Shown here: one piece after another, positions 26,764 to 35,296 of the stretch
Layout: every line of letters starts with the position of its first letter
Numbering within the stretch: position 1 is the stretch's first letter
DNA from: Neorhizobium populisoli
GTDB lineage: Bacteria; Pseudomonadota; Alphaproteobacteria; Rhizobiales; Rhizobiaceae
Direction: 5' to 3'
Assembly: GCF_019430945.1 (NCBI RefSeq)
Contig: NZ_JAHYCB010000014.1
Span: 1 to 64,000, forward strand
DNA length: 64,000 bases
The notes under the pieces: generated by a model
Told to the model about the DNA's origin: nothing
The model's database searches: none
What the model saw: the letters and a program-made list of their open reading frames with translations, nothing else
Translations under genes and position numbers: made by a program

Positions 26764-27444
26764 ATGAAGTCAGCGACACGATCGGCAGAAACGCCGTTTT
26801 CAAAAATGACACAAGCCGAGATCGCTCTTCCGACCGGCGGCTTGGTCAAACGCAGTTTCGACATCACGTCGGCTGCGCTCGCTCTTTTGCTGTTCAGCCC
26901 GCTTTTCCTGATGATTGCGGCGCTGGTGAAGTTTTCCGACAAGGGACCGATTTTCTACGGTCATAGCCGGATCGGCCATAACGGCCGCATCTTCAAATGC
27001 CTCAAGTTCCGCACGATGGCCGTCAATGGCGACGAGATCCTGCGTAATTTCCTGCGTGATAACCCCCAGGCCGCCGAAGAATGGAAGGCGACCCGCAAGC
27101 TGAAATTCGATCCACGGGTGACCGTGATCGGCACGGTGCTGCGCAAGCTCAGCCTCGATGAGCTGCCACAGCTCTTCAACATCATCCGGGGTGAGATGAG
27201 CGTCGTCGGGCCACGTCCCGTCGTCGATGAGGAGCTGAACCTTTATGACAGCTTCGCAGGCTTCTATCTCAAGACCCGCCCGGGCCTGACCGGCCTCTGG
27301 CAGATCAGCGGCCGCAACGACGTCTCCTATGAAACCCGCATCGCCTTCGATACTCAGTATGTCCAGAACTGGACGCTGATCGGCGATGTCATGATCATCG
27401 TTAAAACCATTCCCGCCGTGTGCCTCGCCCGCGGCAGCTACTGA
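26764..27444 (+). CDS. exoY: galactosyl-1-phosphate transferase starting succinoglycan (ExoY)
   Basis: 226 aa, exactly the S. meliloti ExoY length. It transfers galactose-1-phosphate from UDP-galactose to undecaprenyl phosphate, the first step of the repeat. One N-terminal membrane helix (AALALLLFSPLFLMIAALV) precedes the bacterial sugar transferase domain with CLKFRTM, LRKLSLDELPQLFNIIRGEM, VGPRP and RPGLTGLWQISGRNDV. I chose the ATG at 26764 because GGAG is 6 bases upstream and MKSATRSAE is the family start. ExoX should act on this protein. Confidence 0.94.
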   Translation: MKSATRSAETPFSKMTQAEIALPTGGLVKRSFDITSAALALLLFSPLFLMIAALVKFSDKGPIFYGHSRIGHNGRIFKCLKFRTMAVNGDEILRNFLRDNPQAAEEWKATRKLKFDPRVTVIGTVLRKLSLDELPQLFNIIRGEMSVVGPRPVVDEELNLYDSFAGFYLKTRPGLTGLWQISGRNDVSYETRIAFDTQYVQNWTLIGDVMIIVKTIPAVCLARGSY

Positions 27445-27574
27445 TCACATCACCTCCTTCTCCACGCAATCCGCGGCCCCTCCTCCCAATCCGGTCCGGC
27501 ATCGTGGCATCAAAAATCCTGAGCGCGGCCAAATCCATACGCGGACTTGCCCGCGCCCTTTGAGGAAAAACTCC

Positions 27575-28837
27575 ATGCAGCAGAAGATCGCCTCCGCAAG
27601 GAGCCTGCGTGTTTTATGCCTTCTGGCCGGCGCGACGATCGCGCTGGCCGGGTCCATTGCACCCACCCTCGCCCAAGACAGCGGTTATCGTTTGGGGGTA
27701 ATGGACCGGTTGAAGATCAAGGTCGCCGAATGGCAACCGGCTGACGGCACCGTCCGCAGCTGGGATGCGGTCAGCGGCGAATATACCGTCGGGCCGACCG
27801 GCTCGCTGTCGCTCCCCTTCCTGGGCGACGTGCCGGCCGCCGGCAAATCCACCGGCGAGGTGGCCAAGGCGATCGGTGACCAGTTGCGCAGCCAGTTCGC
27901 GCTTCGCAACCTGCCGTCGGCTTCCGTCGAAGTCGCACAATTCCGTCCGGTCTTTCTGGCGGGAGACGTTCACACGCCCGGCGAATATCCTTATGCCCCC
28001 AATCTCACCGTCCTGAAGGCCGTCAGCCTCGCAGGCGGCCTGCGCCGCTCCGATGCAGGCCAGCGTTTTGCCCGTGATTTCATCAACGCCCGCGGCGATG
28101 CTCAGGTCTACGGTTCGGAACGTGGCCGGCTTCTCGCCCGCAAGGCCCGCCTGATGGCGGAAGTCGCCGGCGAGGCCGAGCTCAAAGTACCGCCGGAACT
28201 CAAGGACGTGCCGAATGCCGATCAGCTGATCGCCAGCGAGGCCTCGCTGATGAAATCCCGCCGGCAACGTTATGAACTGCAATTACAGGCGCTGGCCGAT
28301 CTGAAGACGCTGCTGAACACTGAAGTCCAGTCGCTGTCCCAGAAATCCGCGACCCAGAAAAACCAGCTGCAACTGGTCAGCGAGGATCGCGACAAGATGG
28401 CGAGGCTCACCGAACAGGGCCTTGCCACCGCTAGCCGCCGCCTGACTTCGGAAGAACGGGCCGCCGATCTCGAATCCAACATGCTCGATACGGATACCGC
28501 AGCACTTCGCGCCAAGCAGGATATCAACAAGGCGAACCAGGACGAGATCAACCTGCGCAACGACTGGGAAGCCCAGCGCGCCAAGGAATTGCAGGACACC
28601 GAAGCCGAACTCGAAAAGCTCGGCCTGCAGCTCGGCACCAGCCGTGAACTGATGTCGGAGGCGCTGGCGCAATCGGCAGAGGCCTTGAAGTTCGATCCCT
28701 CCGCCAAAGATGCGACGATCAAATACGTGGTCGTCCGTGACGACGGCAAGGGACCGAAAGAGGTCGTGGTCAGCGAAAACGACCGGCTGTTGCCGGGCGA
28801 TGTCGTGAAGGTCACCTCCGAACTCCTGATGCAGTAA
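27575..28837 (+). CDS. exoF: outer-membrane polysaccharide export protein (ExoF)
   Basis: 420 aa from the ATG at 27575, which follows GAGGA. A signal peptide (LCLLAGATIALAGSIAPTLAQ) leads into a polysaccharide export (Wza-like) domain with VGPTGSLSLPFLGDVPAAG, a SLBB domain (FLAGDVHTPGEYPY) and a long coiled coil in the second half. ExoF acts with ExoP and ExoQ in secretion and is also needed with ExoY for the first sugar. A TTG at 27560 would add 5 residues but is less likely. Confidence 0.9.
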   Translation: MQQKIASARSLRVLCLLAGATIALAGSIAPTLAQDSGYRLGVMDRLKIKVAEWQPADGTVRSWDAVSGEYTVGPTGSLSLPFLGDVPAAGKSTGEVAKAIGDQLRSQFALRNLPSASVEVAQFRPVFLAGDVHTPGEYPYAPNLTVLKAVSLAGGLRRSDAGQRFARDFINARGDAQVYGSERGRLLARKARLMAEVAGEAELKVPPELKDVPNADQLIASEASLMKSRRQRYELQLQALADLKTLLNTEVQSLSQKSATQKNQLQLVSEDRDKMARLTEQGLATASRRLTSEERAADLESNMLDTDTAALRAKQDINKANQDEINLRNDWEAQRAKELQDTEAELEKLGLQLGTSRELMSEALAQSAEALKFDPSAKDATIKYVVVRDDGKGPKEVVVSENDRLLPGDVVKVTSELLMQ

Positions 28838-28853
28838 AGGCCTCGAGACCTGC

Positions 28854-30125
28854 ATGAAGATCGCCAAGTCTGCCCTGATCGATCCGGAGAGAAACGAAGC
28901 CTATGGCATCGCGGCCATCGCGCTGTCCTTCTTCGTTTTCGCCTATTCGGCCAAATTCGGGCAGATTTCGATCCTCGGTTATTACGGCGTCTGGTTCCTG
29001 CTGGTGCTCGCCGACTATCGGCGGGTGCTCGGCAATTACATCAAATACCTCTGGATCTTTTCGTTCGCGCTGTTCTGCTTCGTCTCGGCCTTCTGGTCGC
29101 CGGCCTTCGGCACGTCGCTTCGAACCGCGATCCAGTACATGACCCATATCGTCTGCGCACTGGTCGCCATGCGCACGATCAGCCTGCAGACGCTGACGCG
29201 CGGCGCCATCGTCGGCGTGGCTGTGGTGCTGGCCTATTCGCTGCTGTTCGGCAACTATCTCTATGACGTCATCGACGGCAGTTATAGTTTCGTCGGCGCC
29301 TTCTCGTCGAAGAACCAGCTCGGCTTTTACGCCTCGCTCGGCATCTTCTTCTCCTATGCCACCGTGATGATTTTCGGCGCTCGCCGCCTCTGGTTCGCGG
29401 CGGCCGGCATCATCAGCCTGATCTCGGCTTATTCGCTGCTCGCCTCACAATCGGCAACCTCGGTCATCACCACGGTCGCGGTCGTGGCACTCTGCATCGG
29501 CCTGCAGGGCTTCATGTTCCTGGCACCGAAAAACCGTCGCTTCTTCTTCGCCGCCGCCGTGGTACTCGCGATCGTGGCAGGTGTCGCGGGCCTGCAGCTT
29601 GGCGCGGCGGATGCGGTTCTCGGCGTCTTCGGCAAGGACTCGACGCTGACCGGCCGCACCTATCTCTGGCAGCAGGGCATCGCCGCTGCCGGTCAGAATC
29701 CGTTCCTCGGTATCGGTTATCAGGGTTACTGGGTGCCGGGTTTTGCGGATGCGGAACGCCTTTGGGATGAGTTCTTCATCACCGGCCGCAGCGGCTTCCA
29801 CTTCCACAACACCTATATCGAGACGATGGTGGAGACCGGCCTTGTCGGAACCCTGCTTATCGTCACCATCCTGCTGACCATCCTCGGCAGCTATCTCAAG
29901 CGGCTATTGACGATGGGACGGACGCCGGAAGCGCTGCTCTGCTTCGGCATCGGCACGCTGCTTCTGGTCCGCTCTTTCGTGGAGATCGACATCATGAACC
30001 CCTATCATGTCGGCTCCTTCCTGTTCTATTTCACCGCCGGCAAGCTGACCCTGCCGAGAACCGCACCGGCACGCGCCTATTTCGACCAGTATCTTCCGAA
30101 CCCGACGACGATGCAGGCAAGCTGA
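28854..30125 (+). CDS. exoQ: succinoglycan polymerase (ExoQ, Wzy type)
   Basis: 423 aa with about ten membrane helices, O-antigen ligase/Wzy family. It joins octasaccharide repeats at the periplasmic face and is required for high-molecular-weight succinoglycan. The large loop has the family pattern TGRTYLWQQGIAAAGQNPFLGIGYQGYW (shown here as TGRTYLWQQGIAAAG) and FHFHNTYIETMVETGL. It follows exoF by 16 bases and precedes exoZ by 2, so the unit exoY-F-Q-Z is tight. Confidence 0.9.
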   Translation: MKIAKSALIDPERNEAYGIAAIALSFFVFAYSAKFGQISILGYYGVWFLLVLADYRRVLGNYIKYLWIFSFALFCFVSAFWSPAFGTSLRTAIQYMTHIVCALVAMRTISLQTLTRGAIVGVAVVLAYSLLFGNYLYDVIDGSYSFVGAFSSKNQLGFYASLGIFFSYATVMIFGARRLWFAAAGIISLISAYSLLASQSATSVITTVAVVALCIGLQGFMFLAPKNRRFFFAAAVVLAIVAGVAGLQLGAADAVLGVFGKDSTLTGRTYLWQQGIAAAGQNPFLGIGYQGYWVPGFADAERLWDEFFITGRSGFHFHNTYIETMVETGLVGTLLIVTILLTILGSYLKRLLTMGRTPEALLCFGIGTLLLVRSFVEIDIMNPYHVGSFLFYFTAGKLTLPRTAPARAYFDQYLPNPTTMQAS

Positions 30126-30127
30126 TC

Positions 30128-31141
30128 ATGCGCACGCTCTATTCGATCCAGTATCTGAGAGCCTTCGCAGCCCTTGCCGTCGTGGTTTTCCATGCCGGAG
30201 AGCGAACCGGCATGCCGTTCACCATCGGCGCCGCCGGGGTGGATATCTTCTTCGTCGTCAGCGGCTTCATCATGATGGCGATCAGCGATGCGAGCCCGAC
30301 CAGCCCGGTCGCCTTTTTCCGCAATCGCCTTCTGCGCATCGCCCCGGCCTATTGGGCGGCCACCCTGCTGATGATTGTCGGTGCAGTCGCCGGCCTTTTC
30401 CCTAACCTGAAGCTCGAATTCGCCCATATACTGGGCTCGTTCCTGTTCCTGCCCGTCGCATCGCCGAGCACCGGCGACCTTTGGCCGGTTCTCGTGCAGG
30501 GCTGGACGCTGAACTACGAGATTTTCTTTTATGCAATCTTCGCGCTGGTACTTTTCCTGAAACCCGGCATCCGGCTCGCTGCACTCGCTGCCATCTTCGG
30601 CCTGCTCGTTGCGGGCGGTGTCCTGCTGGAGGCAGAAAACCCGATCCTTGGTTTCTATACGGCCCCGGTCATCCTGGAATTCGTGGCGGGAGCGGCGCTC
30701 GCAAAGCTCTGGCAGGCCAATCGCCTGCCCTCCCCGGTCATCGGCGCGTTTCTGGTGGTCCTGTCGATCGCCGGATTTGCCGCGATCCAGGTGTTCAAGC
30801 TGGAATTCGATGCATGGTCCTGCGGCCCGCTCGCCTTCATGCTGGTAATGGGCGCGCTTGGGGTCGAGGCTTCGGGAAAGCTTCCGGTCTCGCGAATGCT
30901 GACCTATCTCGGCGACAGTTCCTATTCGATCTACCTGTGGCACACATTCGCCGTCTCGGTGATCGTCAAGCTCGGCCTGATGCTGTCGCTGGCGCCGCCC
31001 TTGACGCTCGCCATTGCCGTCGTGACCGGCACTCTCGTGGGCATAGCCGGCTACGAACTGCTGGAAAAGCCGGTCCAGCACCTCCTGAAGGGACGCCGGC
31101 CGTTTGCCTCGCGGCGCACGGCCGAACACCCCGTTCGATAG
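30128..31141 (+). CDS. exoZ: succinoglycan acetyltransferase, acyltransferase-3 family (ExoZ)
   Basis: 337 aa and about ten membrane helices. The acyltransferase-3 signature is LRAFAALAVVVFHAGER near the start, with GAAGVDIFFVVSGFIM and FFRNRLLRIAPAYW after it. ExoZ adds the O-acetyl group to the third glucose of the repeat. The ATG is 2 bases past the exoQ stop. It is convergent with the dismutase gene, with only 11 bases between stops, so no room for a separate terminator. Confidence 0.9.
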   Translation: MRTLYSIQYLRAFAALAVVVFHAGERTGMPFTIGAAGVDIFFVVSGFIMMAISDASPTSPVAFFRNRLLRIAPAYWAATLLMIVGAVAGLFPNLKLEFAHILGSFLFLPVASPSTGDLWPVLVQGWTLNYEIFFYAIFALVLFLKPGIRLAALAAIFGLLVAGGVLLEAENPILGFYTAPVILEFVAGAALAKLWQANRLPSPVIGAFLVVLSIAGFAAIQVFKLEFDAWSCGPLAFMLVMGALGVEASGKLPVSRMLTYLGDSSYSIYLWHTFAVSVIVKLGLMLSLAPPLTLAIAVVTGTLVGIAGYELLEKPVQHLLKGRRPFASRRTAEHPVR

Positions 31142-31152
31142 TCGATCAGCCG

Positions 31153-31842
31153 TCAGGCCTTCATCCGGTCCGCCACGACACGCCAGTTCACCAGCTTGTC
31201 CAGCACGGCCTTGATATGCTCCGGCTTGCGGTTCTCGTAATCGAGATAATAGGCGTGTTCCCAGATATCGATGCCGAGATAGGGAGGACGCCCGACCGCG
31301 ACGGGATTGTTGCCGTCCTCGTAACCGACCAGCGCCAGCTTGTTGCCATCGTCGCGCGTCAGCCATACCCAACCCGTGCCGAACACCTGATCGGAAGCGG
31401 CAATCGCCCGCTCGATGAACCCGTCATATCCCTTGAACGTGTCGTTGATCATGCCGGCCAGCTCGCCGTCCGGCCGGTTCGGGCCGCCGGGCACGAACTG
31501 TTCCCAATAGGCAACGTGGTTCCACGCCTGGGCCGCCTGATTGAAGATCTTCTTGTCCGCATCGGACTTGGCCGATGCCTTGACGATCCCCACAAGATCC
31601 ATGTCCGCATATTTCGTACCCGCAGCGAACTGGTTCAGCTTATCGAAATAAGCCTTGTGGTGCTTGCCGTAATGCAGCCCGACCGTTTTCGCCGAGATCG
31701 ACGGCGCCAGCGCATCTTCCTTGAACGGCAGGGCCGGCTGCGTGATCGGCAAAGCCGCCCGCGCGATATTCGGCCTCGGGAAAACGGCGGCAGCCGCAGT
31801 GAATGCGCTTGCGGCCAGAACGGTCCGGCGTGTCATCTCCAT
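31153..31842 (-). CDS. Tat-exported Fe/Mn superoxide dismutase
   Basis: 229 aa. The N-terminus MTRRTVLAASAFTAAAAVF is a twin-arginine signal, so the enzyme is likely exported folded. The dismutase domain has metal ligands in LHYGKHHKAYFDKL (second helix His), QAWNHVAYWEQF and GIDIWEHAYYLDYENRKPE (Asp and His). It removes superoxide in the periplasm or at the surface. I chose the ATG at 31842 by the GGGAG 8 bases upstream and the signal position. Most rhizobial SodB is cytoplasmic, so this is an additional type. Fe versus Mn cannot be decided. Confidence 0.85.
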   Translation of the reverse strand: MEMTRRTVLAASAFTAAAAVFPRPNIARAALPITQPALPFKEDALAPSISAKTVGLHYGKHHKAYFDKLNQFAAGTKYADMDLVGIVKASAKSDADKKIFNQAAQAWNHVAYWEQFVPGGPNRPDGELAGMINDTFKGYDGFIERAIAASDQVFGTGWVWLTRDDGNKLALVGYEDGNNPVAVGRPPYLGIDIWEHAYYLDYENRKPEHIKAVLDKLVNWRVVADRMKA

Positions 31843-31968
31843 CGAAAATCTCCCTTGAGGATGGCTGATGATACGCGAACGATGAGAGACGGCTTTTGTT
31901 TCCACACCAAATGGTTACCCCACGCCGAGGGACGCAGGATCACGATCATTCGGGGCTATTCGCCAAGC

Positions 31969-33270
31969 CTATTCCTCGCGGAAAGTGTGATTGATCTGGT
32001 CGGTAAGCGGCTTCATGAAATAGGAAACCACGCTGCGGTCGGCAACCTTGATGAACACTTCCGCCGGCATGCCGGGATAAAGCGCCATGCTTTTCAGGTT
32101 CGCCAGCGTTTCCGCCGAAGGCTTGATCCGCACAGGATAATAACTGGCCCCGGTACGTTGATCAACGACGATATCCGGCGAAACGGAAACCACTTCACCT
32201 TCGACTTCCGGCGTCGTGCGCTGGTCGAAGGCGCTGAAACGCACGTCGACCTTCTGGCCAGGCGTGACGGAGTCGATATTGCGCGACGCGATCTTCGCTT
32301 CGACCGTCAGGTTGCGGGTATCCGGCGCCAGCAGCATCAGTGCTTCACCGGGATTGACGACGCCGCCGACCGTGTGCACGGCCAGCTGGTAGACGCGGCC
32401 ATCCATGGGCGCGCGCAGATCGAGCCGCTTCAGCTGGTCGAGGATCGCGACACGGCGCTCCTCCATCTCGGCTGCGTTGGCTTCGACCTCGGTCAGGTCC
32501 TTGGCGTTTTCCGACCGGCGATCTTCGCCAAGCTGCAGGATCTGCAGGTTGATTTCGCTGATACGACCTTCCGCCTGAGCCCGGGCCGCCAGGCGCTGGC
32601 CCCTGTTGCCGTCCAGTTCAACGCGCTGACGCTTCAGCGCGTTGACCCGCTGCATGGTGACGATCTGCTTTTCGTAAAGCGAATTGATCGCCTGATATTC
32701 CTCGTCGATCAGCTTGGTGGCGTCCTCGGTTGCCTTCAGCTGGATCGTGTGGCCTTCGATTTCCTGGGCAAGCTGACCCTTGCGCTCTCCGAGCTGTTTC
32801 TTCATGCCCGCCAGCGCCGAACGCCGTGTCTCAAACAGCTGCAGCTCACCGTCGATGAGCAACTTGTTGGCCTTCACATCGACGCCGCTTGCGGCAATAT
32901 CATCGACCGAAAGGGTGTCCTTGTCGGCACGCTCGGCCTGCAGGCGTGTGCGGCGCGCATAAAGCTGCGCCAGCGTGCTGTTGATGATGCCGAGATTGGC
33001 GCGCAGCGATGTACCGTCGAGCTGCAGCAGCACGTCGCCGGCCTTCACATGCTGGCCTTCCCGGACGAACAGTTCGGAGACAATGCCGCCGGTCAGATGC
33101 TGAACCTTCTTGACGTTGTCGTCGATGATGACAGTGCCTTCGCCGACAACCGCGTTGGACAGCGTCGTCGTCGCGGCCCAGCCGCCGACACCGCCGACGA
33201 GTGCCAAACCGAGAACGCCGACAAACAGCATGTGGCGGCGCAGGGAGTGCTGTGAAACAACCATATTCAT
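31969..33270 (-). CDS. prsE: type I secretion membrane fusion protein (PrsE)
   Basis: 433 aa, HlyD family. One N-terminal membrane helix (LFVGVLGLALVGGVGGWAA) is followed by a lipoyl half-motif (VQHLTGGIVSELFVREGQHV), a long coiled coil of about 200 residues, and the beta-barrel end with LDLRAPMDGRVYQLAVHTVGG. It links the inner-membrane ATPase PrsD to a TolC-type outer channel, which is not in the window. The ATG is 2 bases after the prsD stop. The exo-linked position matches R. leguminosarum prsDE. Confidence 0.9.
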   Translation of the reverse strand: MNMVVSQHSLRRHMLFVGVLGLALVGGVGGWAATTTLSNAVVGEGTVIIDDNVKKVQHLTGGIVSELFVREGQHVKAGDVLLQLDGTSLRANLGIINSTLAQLYARRTRLQAERADKDTLSVDDIAASGVDVKANKLLIDGELQLFETRRSALAGMKKQLGERKGQLAQEIEGHTIQLKATEDATKLIDEEYQAINSLYEKQIVTMQRVNALKRQRVELDGNRGQRLAARAQAEGRISEINLQILQLGEDRRSENAKDLTEVEANAAEMEERRVAILDQLKRLDLRAPMDGRVYQLAVHTVGGVVNPGEALMLLAPDTRNLTVEAKIASRNIDSVTPGQKVDVRFSAFDQRTTPEVEGEVVSVSPDIVVDQRTGASYYPVRIKPSAETLANLKSMALYPGMPAEVFIKVADRSVVSYFMKPLTDQINHTFREE

Positions 33271-33272
33271 GC

Positions 33273-35039
33273 TCAGGACTCCTGCGGTTCGCCGACGATC
33301 TTCAGCGGTGCGGGACGATCCGAGACCGGCCCCTGCGGCCGCAGGATCTTCGACAGAACTTCATCCTTCGGGCCGAAGGCCGCGCTGCGGCCATCCTTCA
33401 TCATCAGCACCAGATCGACGCCGGCCAGCGCGCTCGGGCGATGCGCCACCACGATGGCGACGCCGCCCCGCTTGCGGATGCGGATGATCGCTTCGCTCAG
33501 CGCGTTTTCGCCATCGGCATCGAGGTTGGAATTCGGTTCGTCGAGAATGACGAGGAAAGGATCGCCGTAAAGCGCACGTGCAAGCGCGATGCGCTGCCGC
33601 TGGCCGGCCGACAACATCGAGCCACCCGGCCCGATCTCCGTCTCGTAGCCGCTCGGCAGTTTCAGTACCAGCTCATGAACGCCGGCCATTCTTGCCGCGT
33701 CGATGATTGCCTCGGCCGTCGCATCCGGCTGGAACCGCGCGATGTTCTGCGCCACCGTCCCGGAGAACAGTTCGATATCCTGCGGCAGATAACCGACATT
33801 GCGGCCACGGGCAGCGTCATCCCATTGATCGAGCGCTGCGCCATCCAGGCGAACCGAGCCGCGATAGATTGGCCAGATGCCGGTCATGGCACGCACCATG
33901 GACGACTTGCCGGAGGCGCTCGGGCCGATGACACCCAGCGCGCTGCCGGCCTCGATCGTGAAACTGACGCCGGAAACGATGATTTCCTGCTTGCCCGGAG
34001 GGCCTGCAGTCAGGTTGTCGACAACGACGCTCTTCTGCGGCTTGGGCAGCGCCAGCGGCACGGCAGCCTCGGGCAACGCCGCAAGCATCTGCTTCAGCCG
34101 CTTCCACGATTGCTGCGCCTGCACGAAACCGCGCCAGTTGGCGATCGCCTGCTCGACCGGTGCAAGCGCACGCGAGGTGAGGATCGACGATGCGATGATA
34201 ATGCCGCCGGAGGCTTGGTTCTCGATCACCAGGATCGCACCTGCCGCAAGCACGCCGGACTGCAGCGCCACACGAAAAATCTTCGAGATCGTGGCATAGC
34301 TGTTCGCCGTATCGGAATTGCGGCGGTAGGTGTGGCGGTAATTGTCGTTGCTGGTGGACCATGCGCGGGCAAGATCCTCGCTCATGCCCATAGCCTCGAT
34401 CACCTCGGCATTGCGCTGCGCCGCCGACATCTGGCTGGTGCGCTGGCTGCCGAGTTCGTGCACCTGCTTGGCGGAAACCTGCGTGCTGCGATTGGTGAGA
34501 TAGGTGAGCAGCATCAGCACCAGCGCGCCGCCGATGGCGATATAGCCGATGACCGGATGGAACATGAAGCAGATGGCGAGATAAAGCGGCATCCACGGCA
34601 GATCGAAGAAGGCGCCCGGTCCCGGGCTCGACAGGAAGGAGCGGACCTGGTCAAAATCGCGCATCATCGACAGGCCATCGGAAGCGCCGCGGGTCTTGAT
34701 CGGCGCCTTCAGCATCGCCTTGAAGACGCGCTTGCTCATCACCTCGTCGAAAATTCCGGAAATCCGCATCAGCATGCGGCTGCGCGCCAGTTCGAAAGCG
34801 CCCTGGAAGGCGTAGAGCAGCAGGGCCAGAAGGCTGAGCGCAATGAGAGACGGAATACTGCGGCTCGGGATGACTCGATCATAGACCTGCAGCATGAAGA
34901 ACGAGCTGGTCAGATAAAGGATGTTGATCAGCGCGCTGGCGAAACCAACGACCAGAAGGCCGCCACGGCTGCGCCGGAATGCATCCTGGGCAACATCCCT
35001 GTCGCCCGCCCCCGTGGAAACGATGCCCTGCTCGGCCAT
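33273..35039 (-). CDS. prsD: type I secretion ABC transporter (PrsD)
   Basis: 588 aa from the ATG at 35039; an open frame further upstream is the intergenic region. The first half has six membrane helices (start LLVVGFASALINILYLTSSFF). The ATPase half has Walker A GPSASGKSSMV, signature LSAGQRQRIALARAL and Walker B FLVILDEPNSNLD. Together with PrsE it exports RTX-type proteins that carry C-terminal signals, and in rhizobia also EPS glycanases. The RTX gene upstream on the same strand is the obvious substrate. Confidence 0.91.
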   Translation of the reverse strand: MAEQGIVSTGAGDRDVAQDAFRRSRGGLLVVGFASALINILYLTSSFFMLQVYDRVIPSRSIPSLIALSLLALLLYAFQGAFELARSRMLMRISGIFDEVMSKRVFKAMLKAPIKTRGASDGLSMMRDFDQVRSFLSSPGPGAFFDLPWMPLYLAICFMFHPVIGYIAIGGALVLMLLTYLTNRSTQVSAKQVHELGSQRTSQMSAAQRNAEVIEAMGMSEDLARAWSTSNDNYRHTYRRNSDTANSYATISKIFRVALQSGVLAAGAILVIENQASGGIIIASSILTSRALAPVEQAIANWRGFVQAQQSWKRLKQMLAALPEAAVPLALPKPQKSVVVDNLTAGPPGKQEIIVSGVSFTIEAGSALGVIGPSASGKSSMVRAMTGIWPIYRGSVRLDGAALDQWDDAARGRNVGYLPQDIELFSGTVAQNIARFQPDATAEAIIDAARMAGVHELVLKLPSGYETEIGPGGSMLSAGQRQRIALARALYGDPFLVILDEPNSNLDADGENALSEAIIRIRKRGGVAIVVAHRPSALAGVDLVLMMKDGRSAAFGPKDEVLSKILRPQGPVSDRPAPLKIVGEPQES

Positions 35040-35180
35040 CTTCAACTCTCTAAACTTTTGGCTGTATCCCGCCTGTCCATACCCGGCTGGAAGATTGGGC
35101 GCAATTCTGAAATATGCTGGATCAAAGGCGTGAATAATATTTGCCCAAAGCCCCGCCAAGCCGAGATATATTTTGGATAT

Positions 35181-35198
35181 CGGCAATATTGGGGCCAA
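35181..35198 (-). promoter_or_regulatory. shared 18-bp motif, copy upstream of prsD
   Basis: The minus strand reads TTGGCCCCAATATTGCCG, about 142 bases before the prsD start. Related copies lie at 21079-21096 and 26241-26258. The surroundings are AT-rich. Confidence 0.5.
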
Positions 35199-35258
35199 CC
35201 TGCGGTTTGGCGGCGAGATTGCGCATATTTCCGCCTGCCCTGGAGGCAAAAACAAGCG

Positions 35259-35289
35259 CGGCCCGGCCTCCAGAAAGGAAGCCGGGCCG
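35259..35289 (-). terminator. probable terminator of the RTX gene
   Basis: Arms CGGCCCGGC (35259-35267) and GCCGGGCCG (35281-35289) form a 9-bp GC stem, extended by 3 further pairs past one mismatch. It lies 7 bases past the RTX stop. On the minus strand the stem is followed by GCTTGTTTTTG, a fair T run. prsD is therefore probably transcribed from its own promoter. Confidence 0.75.
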
Positions 35290-35296
35290 ACAAGCA

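Noticed and set aside
26529..26966. Open frame overlapping the start of exoY
   Set aside because: Different frame from exoY, no family, and exoY length and start match its family exactly.
30481..33255. 924-codon plus-strand frame running from exoZ through sodB and prsE
   Set aside because: Crosses three genes that each have clear motifs and their own starts; no domain visible in the long frame.
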